DNA of 64,000 nucleotides. Origin: Thalassotalea sp. G2M2-11. GTDB lineage: Bacteria; Pseudomonadota; Gammaproteobacteria; Enterobacterales; Alteromonadaceae. Below, piece by piece: positions 34,889 to 42,449 of the stretch; the stretch's first letter is position 1; each line of letters opens with the position of its first letter. The translations under genes and the position numbers were made by a program. The stretch spans positions 682,001 to 746,000 of the forward strand of contig NZ_JADNYL010000002.1 in NCBI RefSeq assembly GCF_017168195.1, read 5' to 3'. The notes under the pieces are model-generated. The model saw nothing but the letters and a program-made list of their open reading frames with translations. It had not been told where the DNA came from and searched no databases.

Positions 34889-37639
34889 TTACAAATTTGA
34901 AATAGCAGCAAGCGCCACTGAGGCTTGATATACAATTTGGGTAGCAACTTGCCATAAAGTTAAATCTTCCATGTAGTAAGAATCAAGCGGCACCACGACA
35001 GTATCACCCGGTTCAAGTTGGCTTCCCTCACTAGCAAACCAATTACGGTTATTTGGGATTTCTACGCGACCGTTAGCTTTGATCACATATATACGACTAT
35101 CATCAGCTTGTTTTTTCATTCCACCACTTAGCTCAACATAATCAAATGCATCTAAGTCCGGTTGATACAGGTGAGATGAAGTCACTTGTACTTGACCAAC
35201 CACATTAATCGAATTCTGTTTCGCAGGAATGTAAAGCATATCACCATTTTCAAGTATCACATCCGATTGCTCATTCGCCATTATTAATGGGATATCTACG
35301 ATTAACCTGCCGATAGGCTTAACACTGGTGAGATCAGCAAGTAATTGATTTGTCTGTTCGTAATCGAAGGTCATATTTCCTTCTCGATCAGACAAGTTTT
35401 TAGAAGCTATTTCCATACGTAAGCTTTCAGAAACTTTAACAAGGTTTTTTAACTCTAGTTGTTTAATTGCTTCGCGAGTGAATAATGATCCCTCTAAATA
35501 TGCATAATCGGTAAAGCCACCAACACGTTTTATCAACTGTCCAAGCGTTTCACCTCTGCGAATAGTATACTTACCGGGAAACATAAATTCCCCCTTAAGT
35601 TCTACCGTGTGATTTTCCTGCCAAGCAGGAATGTGGTGAACATTTAGCCGATCTTTACTTTTTAGCAGCTTATTTTGATTATCATTGCCCGCTAAAGCAC
35701 TGGCTAAATCTATCTTCAATGCTTGTTTTTGAGCTTGCCCTTGCACAATATCATTGCGTGTCATTTCCGCATTAACCAAATAGGCTGACTCTTGTAAACC
35801 TCCAGCGGCTTTTACTAAATCATCAATTCGACCATTTTTCACTAATGGATAAATACCAGGGTATTTTACGGCGCCATCAACTTCAACTAATTGTAATGGT
35901 TCACCAGAAGCAGCTTGACGTTTTAACTGTTCTATCACTGACGCCAATAACCTTTTTCTGGAAAAAAAGTTTAATTCACGAAGTTCTGGCTCAATTTTGG
36001 CGTCTCCAGTAAGCTCTTCTATCGATTTATAAGTTTGCTTGAGTGTTTCCTCTGCTTTATCAATTTCTTCGGTGAGATTAAACGCACTTTGCGAATTTTC
36101 TTCATCATAATATTGCCAAAACTGTTTATCTTTAAATTTTTTCTCAGCATTTTCTTTTTCAATCTCAAGTAATTCATCCTTGGTGAAAGCTAAGCTTTCT
36201 AAGCTATCAATATCTGTGGAAACTATTTCTTGATTTGAGAAAACTAAAATCTTATCGCGCGACTTCAGCTCAATATTATCAACTGAATTTTTATCACTAA
36301 CAGCATCAAAAAAGTTAAACTGAAGTACTTCAATATTGCGGCCAATATCTTTTTCACGAACAATCAAGCTGTATGTTAAATCGGCATCATTCGATAAATA
36401 CGCATGAATATTAGGAATAAGATCTGAAATACGCTGCCCTTGGTACCATTGATACTTCCCTGGCCTTTCAACTGCGCCAATAACCGTGACAGAATTTTCA
36501 ACAATCTGTGATGTTTTCAATACATTGACATAATCTCCACCTTTAACTTGTCCTAATAAAGCCTTTGGATCAGTTAAGTCAATATTTCTAACCGTGCGTA
36601 AATTATCTTTATTAAAGCCTTCAACCACGGTTGAAGAAGGGTATGCTGATGGTAACAAACCACCTGCCATTTGGATCACGTCGCTAAATGTTTCATTTTC
36701 AACTAATTCGTAAATTGCAGGCCTCTTAACTTCTCCATCAACAGTGACCCTATCTCCTACGGGAGCGATAAATACAACATCTCCTGACTGAAGCATTAAA
36801 TCACTCGATGAATCGCCTTTGATCAATAAGTCATACAAATCTAACTTGGTTACAAGTTTACCACCACGCTTGACTTGGATATTACGTAATGAGCCAACAT
36901 CACTAATACCACCTGCAGCAATAATAGCGTGGGTCACACTAGACAGTGAATTTAAAACATATTGACCTGGTTTGTAAGCATCTCCCAGCACGAAGACTCG
37001 AATAGAACGTATAGACGCTAAGGTAACAATGACATCAACACCTAATATCTTGCTTTTTATTTCTGTTGCTAAAAAACGTTTAGTTTCAACAAACGTCATC
37101 CCTGTGACATTAAAAGCCCCCAGTTCAGGTAAGACAACATCACCTTCACGTGAAACCTCTATCTCAAATTCATTATTTTCTTTCCCAAATATTTGGATAG
37201 TTAACGTGTCGCCCGGTCCAACTAGATAATTTTCAGGAATCGCGATATCCATTGAAGGGGCAAAAGTAACCGGCTCATTTGCGAACACCTCATAACCGAA
37301 TGGTTTAGGCTTACCATCATCCTCTTCTTCTTCAACTGTAAATTCTTCGTCAAATATAGGATTGCCTAACTCATCATACTGAGTGCCTCGGGGGAACAGT
37401 TGCGATAGTGCTTGTTGTTCTTCTTCAACACCTTTGGATTTTTTGCCTGCAAGCTGTGCCCGTAACACTTTATAGTCAATTCCCATACTTTGAGCTAACG
37501 ATTTTTGTTGGGCAGGTGGCAACCGTTTAAATTGCTCAAGTTGCTGAGGCGTAATATTACTCGGTAACTGTGCAGCCTTTGCTTCATTTAATAATGTGCT
37601 AACAAAGGTTAAAAAAATAATAAGAATTAATCTATTCAT
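34889..37639 (-). CDS. Large SLBB-domain polysaccharide export protein (Wza-related)
   Basis: Periplasmic/outer-membrane export protein, 916 residues from the chosen ATG, far longer than Wza (about 380). Seen: a signal peptide (NRLILIIFLTFVSTLLNEAKA), a Gln/Leu helical stretch, the Poly_export domain near residues 130-200 (YLVGPGDTLTIQIFGK), then about five or six SLBB beta-grasp domains (VDGEVKRPAIYEL, VIGAVERPGKYQW, EVDGAVKYPGIYPL, LKGEFMFPGKYTI, VVGQVQVTSSHLY). No lipobox. ATG 37639 puts the signal peptide at the end; a GTG at 37690 would add 17 polar residues. It resembles the OtnA/WbfF class tied to capsule or O-antigen export in Vibrio. Confidence 0.9.
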   Translation of the reverse strand: MNRLILIIFLTFVSTLLNEAKAAQLPSNITPQQLEQFKRLPPAQQKSLAQSMGIDYKVLRAQLAGKKSKGVEEEQQALSQLFPRGTQYDELGNPIFDEEFTVEEEEDDGKPKPFGYEVFANEPVTFAPSMDIAIPENYLVGPGDTLTIQIFGKENNEFEIEVSREGDVVLPELGAFNVTGMTFVETKRFLATEIKSKILGVDVIVTLASIRSIRVFVLGDAYKPGQYVLNSLSSVTHAIIAAGGISDVGSLRNIQVKRGGKLVTKLDLYDLLIKGDSSSDLMLQSGDVVFIAPVGDRVTVDGEVKRPAIYELVENETFSDVIQMAGGLLPSAYPSSTVVEGFNKDNLRTVRNIDLTDPKALLGQVKGGDYVNVLKTSQIVENSVTVIGAVERPGKYQWYQGQRISDLIPNIHAYLSNDADLTYSLIVREKDIGRNIEVLQFNFFDAVSDKNSVDNIELKSRDKILVFSNQEIVSTDIDSLESLAFTKDELLEIEKENAEKKFKDKQFWQYYDEENSQSAFNLTEEIDKAEETLKQTYKSIEELTGDAKIEPELRELNFFSRKRLLASVIEQLKRQAASGEPLQLVEVDGAVKYPGIYPLVKNGRIDDLVKAAGGLQESAYLVNAEMTRNDIVQGQAQKQALKIDLASALAGNDNQNKLLKSKDRLNVHHIPAWQENHTVELKGEFMFPGKYTIRRGETLGQLIKRVGGFTDYAYLEGSLFTREAIKQLELKNLVKVSESLRMEIASKNLSDREGNMTFDYEQTNQLLADLTSVKPIGRLIVDIPLIMANEQSDVILENGDMLYIPAKQNSINVVGQVQVTSSHLYQPDLDAFDYVELSGGMKKQADDSRIYVIKANGRVEIPNNRNWFASEGSQLEPGDTVVVPLDSYYMEDLTLWQVATQIVYQASVALAAISNL

Positions 37640-37686
37640 CGAAAAAGCCAATACAATTGTTCGGTTGTTGTTATTAACTGAAGAGA

Positions 37687-38466
37687 TCACTCTTCAATCT
37701 CTTCAAATTCGTCCATAAAAGCTTCTAAATCAGCTTCACTTTCATCTTGTTTAATGGGTGGATTACCATCATATACTTTGTAGCGTATATTCTGAAAATA
37801 GGCATTTTTAACAAATTCATAAGAATCTACAGAATCGTTTATCAGTTGCTCTTGATCTACCAACGCAGCCCTCTGCTCTAACGCTAATACGCCAACACGA
37901 AAAACATTAGGCCAAAAATCAATGACTGCTAACGGCCAGTAATAGCGATCAACAAAATCACCCACTTCTTCACGCACAGATGTTGGTCCCATTGCTGGCA
38001 CGACTATATATGGTCCATCACCAACGCCATATGACCCTAGTACTTCACCAAATTCTTCCTGCTTCCTCATCCAACCGAAATCACTGGCAGGATCAAAGAA
38101 ACCAAATAAACCTATGGTTGAGTTAAGCACAAAGCGACCTGTACTCTTAGCAGCATCAGCAAATTTTCCCTGCAAAAGGTTATTTATCACTGCTGATGGT
38201 TCATTCAAATTTAACGCCATATTATACAAACCAGCACGAAAATCTTCATTAACATGCTCCACATAGGCTTGAGATGTTGGTTTAAGTACGTATTTATCAG
38301 CATAATCCCATGTAAAGGTCCAAAAAGGTCGATTAATTGACTCTAGTGGATCTTTCGGATCGCTCACTTGAGCATGCTGTTGTTCTGGTGCAGACGCACA
38401 GCCAACTAATGTAAACAAACTTAATATCAGTAGTAGTTTTGACTTAACATGAGAAAACTTAGCCAT
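37687..38466 (-). CDS. mlaA: MlaA (VacJ) outer-membrane lipoprotein
   Basis: Outer-membrane part of the Mla pathway that returns stray phospholipids from the outer leaflet. Seen: a lipobox TLVGC (Cys near residue 23 from ATG 38466), DPLESINRPFWTFTWDYADK, NNLLQGKFADAAKSTGRFVL, NSTIGLFGFFDPA, and GEVLGSYGVGDGPYIVVPAM then GPTSVREEVG, the full family signature. The end is very acidic (EADLEAFMDEFEEIEE). I chose ATG 38466 because the signal peptide starts there; an upstream TTG at 38514 is possible. Its 3' end overlaps the alternative GTG start of the export gene. Confidence 0.94.
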   Translation of the reverse strand: MAKFSHVKSKLLLILSLFTLVGCASAPEQQHAQVSDPKDPLESINRPFWTFTWDYADKYVLKPTSQAYVEHVNEDFRAGLYNMALNLNEPSAVINNLLQGKFADAAKSTGRFVLNSTIGLFGFFDPASDFGWMRKQEEFGEVLGSYGVGDGPYIVVPAMGPTSVREEVGDFVDRYYWPLAVIDFWPNVFRVGVLALEQRAALVDQEQLINDSVDSYEFVKNAYFQNIRYKVYDGNPPIKQDESEADLEAFMDEFEEIEE

Positions 38467-38528
38467 AAGTTGAATGATTACCTTTGTCTTTAGGGCATTA
38501 GCAAATTGTGGCAAAGTTTATCATGCGT

Positions 38529-38545
38529 TATACCATGACGGTATA
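38529..38545. promoter_or_regulatory. Palindrome upstream of mlaA
   Basis: TATACC, five bases, GGTATA: a perfect 6-bp inverted repeat about 63 bases before the mlaA ATG. Without a T run it is more likely an operator than a terminator for the DUF2802 gene. Confidence 0.35.
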
Positions 38546-38615
38546 CATTGGCACGTAAAAATTACAAAATGTGTTAGAAATTTGTAAATAATATTAAATG
38601 TCTGTCCCTGTAACC

Positions 38616-39065
38616 TTACTTTTTCTTATGCATGTTGATCAGAATTTCAGCCTCAGCCAAAGGCAAACCACACTCTGTTACGATCTCATCAACGTCAGCC
38701 CCTAATGCCACCATTTTTTGCGCACGAGTATAAAGTCTATCTTGCGGTTGTTGTTGCTGAAGCTGAGTGAATTGTTGCTCTAATGAGCTAAACTTCTCTT
38801 GTAAGACCTTGATCCTATGTTCAAGCTGTTGACTCACTTGTTGGTGTTCTAGCTGCCATTGCTTAAGTGCTTCTTGATGGGTATCCGCACCTTGTTGTTG
38901 CTGATGGTGGCTTTCTCTAAGTTCATTGATAACAAAATCTATGCTGGATAATTGTGTTTCTAGCGATTTTATTCGATGAGTAAATTGTTTCTTAACTAGC
39001 TGATATATCAAAATAACACTGAGTACAAAGACTCCAGCAATCACCAGCAACATCATGTTATCCAT
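38616..39065 (-). CDS. DUF2802 protein of the chemotaxis operon
   Basis: A 149-residue protein with one N-terminal membrane segment (LLVIAGVFVLSVILIYQLV), a long Gln-rich coiled coil near residues 25-100 (QQQGADTHQEALKQWQLEHQ and so on), and a C-terminal DUF2802 helix-turn-helix-like piece, ARKMV-type (AQKMVALGADVDEIVTECGL then PLAEAEILINMH). The family is normally found after cheW in Pseudomonas, Shewanella and Vibrio; its role is not known. ATG 39065 is preferred over 39104 since it puts the membrane helix at the start. Confidence 0.85.
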   Translation of the reverse strand: MDNMMLLVIAGVFVLSVILIYQLVKKQFTHRIKSLETQLSSIDFVINELRESHHQQQQGADTHQEALKQWQLEHQQVSQQLEHRIKVLQEKFSSLEQQFTQLQQQQPQDRLYTRAQKMVALGADVDEIVTECGLPLAEAEILINMHKKK

Positions 39066-39146
39066 AGGATTGTTGTTTACTCTTAGGAAAGATCTAGCAA
39101 TCAATAACGCATTCAGTAGTGCAGCATACTAAATGCGCGCGTTCAT

Positions 39147-39641
39147 TTAAAACTGTTTTAACTCATCCCACTCTTCATCAGAAAGTAACTTATTCAGATC
39201 AACGAGGATAAGTAACTCACCATCACGGTTTGATACCCCTTGGATAAATTTAGCACTTTCATCATTACCAACATTAGGGGCAACATCAATTTCCGACGAA
39301 CGCAAATAAACCACTTCAGCAACACTGTCAACTAAAATACCAATGACTTGTTTTTCGGATTCAATAATCACTATTCGAGTATTGTCACTGACGTCACTGG
39401 TCTCAAGGCCAAAACGAGAACGAGTATCAATAACGGTAACCACATTCCCCCGAAGATTAATAATACCTAATACATAAGAAGGCGCACCCGGAACAGGTGC
39501 GATCTCAGTATAACGCAGTACTTCTTGCACTTGCATTACATTGATACCGTAAGTTTCATTGTCTAATTGAAACGTCACCCATTGAAGCACTTCATCATTT
39601 GTATCGACATTCTCATTCGCACTGCGTCTTTCATCAGACAT
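39147..39641 (-). CDS. cheW: Chemotaxis coupling protein CheW
   Basis: Links chemoreceptors with CheA in the array. Seen: VTFQLDNETYGINVMQVQEV near residue 22, APVPGAPSYVLGIINLRGNV near residue 52, VTVIDTRSRFGLE and VDSVAEVVYLRSSEI, the standard CheW order. The 164 residues match the Vibrio/Shewanella form. The acidic N-terminal tail is common in this branch. It follows parP after about 84 bases. Confidence 0.96.
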   Translation of the reverse strand: MSDERRSANENVDTNDEVLQWVTFQLDNETYGINVMQVQEVLRYTEIAPVPGAPSYVLGIINLRGNVVTVIDTRSRFGLETSDVSDNTRIVIIESEKQVIGILVDSVAEVVYLRSSEIDVAPNVGNDESAKFIQGVSNRDGELLILVDLNKLLSDEEWDELKQF

Positions 39642-39724
39642 ACTGCTCGCCTCTTAAACATGTTATTTTTAAATTTATCTGTCTTTCAATATAGTACATT
39701 AGAGCATTAATATATATTAATCTC

Positions 39725-40516
39725 TTAACGGTGAATATTGGCACCTTCTTCAAGCATATGAATTAATGACTCTACATCAAGCAATGCACACATACGCTCT
39801 TTTACCAGCCCAGCTAACCAAGGTCGTTTACCTGAACCTTCCAGCCACTTAACTTCATCTTGCTCCAAAGTCACTGTGTCGATTAAGTTTTCAGCCATTA
39901 AACCCCATTGGCTATTATTTAGCATAATAATATATTGATATTCTAATGCATTAAGCAATGATTCATTACACTTTTCAGGCATCACCCATAATGCGGTATC
40001 AACCACATTAATTTTTTCTTCACGATGCAGCATCACCCCTTTAAACCATTCAGGCTTGCCCATCAATGGCGTGGTTTTATCAACATTGTGAATACCACCT
40101 AGCTCAATGAGTGGCACAGCGATGGTTAAGCCCGCCACATCGAAAAACATCGCTTGAAAACTACCTTTTCGGTAATCTTTCTCTGCTTTAACCACAAATT
40201 CCGCTTGGCTTTTTTGAGTCATTATCTCTGATGTGTCTTGTACTAACTCATCTTTTACTTTGACTTTTTCAGATGGCTCAGGCGGCTTTTCGACTATTTT
40301 ATCGTGAGTCTTGTTTTCCGACTTCACAGAAGTAATAACATCAAGTTTACTGTCATCAACTTCATTTAAAACACTGGCTTGCTGAAGTAAATTATCCAAC
40401 TTCTGCTTATTTGCAAGCTCTACTTTCGCTGCCGCTTGCTCGTCAGACTCTTCGGTCAAAAGCTCAGCAAGGTAGTTTTGCATTAATTTTTTACTAGCAG
40501 CTAAAGATTTACTCAT
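39725..40516 (-). CDS. parP: ParP-type CheW-domain protein
   Basis: Holds CheA and receptors in the polar array and ties them to ParC. Seen: an N-terminal amphipathic piece (KLMQNYLAELLTE), a long charged disordered part to about residue 125, and a C-terminal CheW-like domain near residues 130-255 (QAMFFDVAGLTIAVPLIELG, GVMLHREEKINVVDTALWV, MAENLIDTVTLEQDEVKWLE). That layout and the place between parC and cheW fit Vibrio ParP, whose C-terminal AIF domain binds the CheA LID region and receptors. Confidence 0.88.
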   Translation of the reverse strand: MSKSLAASKKLMQNYLAELLTEESDEQAAAKVELANKQKLDNLLQQASVLNEVDDSKLDVITSVKSENKTHDKIVEKPPEPSEKVKVKDELVQDTSEIMTQKSQAEFVVKAEKDYRKGSFQAMFFDVAGLTIAVPLIELGGIHNVDKTTPLMGKPEWFKGVMLHREEKINVVDTALWVMPEKCNESLLNALEYQYIIMLNNSQWGLMAENLIDTVTLEQDEVKWLEGSGKRPWLAGLVKERMCALLDVESLIHMLEEGANIHR

Positions 40517-40522
40517 TGATGT

Positions 40523-41296
40523 CTAATTCTTTCTTTGTAACTTTATTAAATAGTCTAGCAGATTTTTATACGCAATTACGCCGCGTGTTGATGAAGAAAA
40601 ATCTGACGGTACTCGCTGAGATTCACTGGCATTACGAAAATTAGTATCAATAGGGATCACACCCGGCCAAACTTTATCATCATACAATTCTTGTAATTTT
40701 CGATAAGCAAGGAGTGACGCTTTTGTACGTTTATCAAACATGGTGGGCACTATGGTATAGGTAAAAGGGTTTTGCTGTTCCCCTTGCATAATTTCCATGG
40801 TTTTCATCATACGATCTAAGCCCTTCAAGGCCAGAAATTCTGTCTGTACTGGCACAATAATACGATCAGAGGCAGCTAATGAGTTAACCATAAGAACACC
40901 TAACACCGGTGGACAATCCATCAGCACATAATCATATTCGTCAGACAATTTTTGTATCGCTTTCTTTAACACTAAGCCCATACCACCTTTGGTTCCTAAA
41001 GAACGATCTAAAGTGGCAAGTCCCATTGTAGCAGGCAATATATCAATATTTTTATACTTTGTCGGACACAAGCTTTGCATGATTTGTTCTTTACTGGATA
41101 CTTGAACAAACAAATCATAAACACTCAATTCAAGATCTTCTGATTCAATCCCAAAATAATAACTTAATGATGCATGAGGGTCGGTATCCACTAATAATAC
41201 TCGGTGACCGTGCTCAGCAAGCAAACCACCCAACGTTATCGTTGTTGTCGTTTTACCAACACCGCCTTTCTGATTTGCTACTGTCCAAACAACCAA
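40523..41296 (-). CDS. parC: ParC, ParA-like ATPase of chemotaxis arrays
   Basis: ATPase that places chemotaxis arrays at the cell pole and passes them to daughter cells. Seen: WTVANQKGGVGKTTTTITLG at residues 4-23 (deviant Walker A with both Lys), VLLVDTDPHASLSYYFG near residue 33, DYVLMDCPPVLGVLMVNSLA near residue 115, and IVPVQTEFLALKGL near residue 140. The 257 residues fit ParA-like proteins. Its place in the che operon before parP separates it from a plasmid or chromosome ParA. Confidence 0.93.
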   Translation of the reverse strand: MVVWTVANQKGGVGKTTTTITLGGLLAEHGHRVLLVDTDPHASLSYYFGIESEDLELSVYDLFVQVSSKEQIMQSLCPTKYKNIDILPATMGLATLDRSLGTKGGMGLVLKKAIQKLSDEYDYVLMDCPPVLGVLMVNSLAASDRIIVPVQTEFLALKGLDRMMKTMEIMQGEQQNPFTYTIVPTMFDKRTKASLLAYRKLQELYDDKVWPGVIPIDTNFRNASESQRVPSDFSSSTRGVIAYKNLLDYLIKLQRKN

Positions 41297-41326
41297 AATA
41301 TCACCTTTAGTAACCGATTAATGGAT

Positions 41327-42427
41327 TTACTGTACTTCTTTTAATATTGCCTTAGGGAAATCAAGTAACGAAATACTCGCCGACGAAATGCCCGCATTAG
41401 TCACCGCTTGTGGCATACCATAAACCACACACGACTCTTCGTCTTGCGCCCAAACAGTTGAGCCATTAGCTTTTAATAAACGGCAACCATCTCTGCCATC
41501 AGAACCCATGCCCGTCAAAATGATACTCAGTACAGATTCACCAAACACTTTAGCAGCAGAACCAAAACTAATATCTACGCTCGGCTTAAAAGCAACTCGT
41601 TCAGACTCATCCGTCATCACTTTAATTTTTGCTGCCCCCGCTTTACCTTCAAACACCATTTGCATTCCACCTGGCGCCAGATAAGCACAGCCTGGTTTTA
41701 GTATATCGCCATTCTCTGCTTCCTTTACCGATATATTGCACAAACTATCTAAGCGGGATGCAAATGCTTTGGTAAAAGCGGCAGGCATATGCTGAACCAT
41801 AATAATTGGCAATGGAAAGTCACTCGGCAATTGTGTTAATACTTTTTGTAAAGCCACAGGACCACCTGTCGACGTACCAATCGCTAATAATTGATAAGAC
41901 TTTCCAGATTTCTTAACTGTAGAAGTCGAAGCTCTAGTAGGCTCAACTTGGCGATGCACACTGCTTTTTTCGCTAGTGACCGGCTTTCTTGCAACTGTTC
42001 GTGCAGTAAATCGAGTACTCGCTCGGCCTCTTTTTCTCGCTAACTCGAGGACACGTTGCCTTAAAACACTACCAGCATCACTGGATGTTTTTGCGATCTC
42101 ATTAAACTTCTTCGGTAAAAAATCTAACGCCCCAGCATCTAACGCCTCTAATGTGGCTTTAGCTCCCTGATGTGTTAATGAAGAAAACATTAAAATCGCA
42201 GTTGGCGAACTCGCCATAATTTGCTTAACCGCTTCGATGCCATTTAATAATGGCATCTCTATATCCATGGTAATGACATCAGGCTTTAATTGCTTTGCCT
42301 TTTCAACAGCTTCGATACCATTGACAGCAACATCGATGACAGTTAAGTTTTTATCGCTGTTGATAATATCACTGACGCGGCGACGAAAAAAGCTTGAATC
42401 ATCAACCACTAACACCTTGTAGGCCAT
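41327..42427 (-). CDS. cheB: Chemotaxis response regulator protein-glutamate methylesterase
   Basis: Removes methyl groups from receptors for adaptation. Seen: a receiver domain at residues 1-120 ([35 protein letters not shown] with the phospho-Asp), a basic linker ([19 protein letters not shown]), and the methylesterase domain from about residue 175: [16 protein letters not shown] (catalytic Ser), [16 protein letters not shown] (His), [11 protein letters not shown] (Asp). The 366 residues are normal. It lies between cheA and parC. Confidence 0.96.
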   Translation of the reverse strand: MAYKVLVVDDSSFFRRRVSDIINSDKNLTVIDVAVNGIEAVEKAKQLKPDVITMDIEMPLLNGIEAVKQIMASSPTAILMFSSLTHQGAKATLEALDAGALDFLPKKFNEIAKTSSDAGSVLRQRVLELARKRGRASTRFTARTVARKPVTSEKSSVHRQVEPTRASTSTVKKSGKSYQLLAIGTSTGGPVALQKVLTQLPSDFPLPIIMVQHMPAAFTKAFASRLDSLCNISVKEAENGDILKPGCAYLAPGGMQMVFEGKAGAAKIKVMTDESERVAFKPSVDISFGSAAKVFGESVLSIILTGMGSDGRDGCRLLKANGSTVWAQDEESCVVYGMPQAVTNAGISSASISLLDFPKAILKEVQ

Positions 42428-42449
42428 TTATCATCTCTTTAATTTTTGC

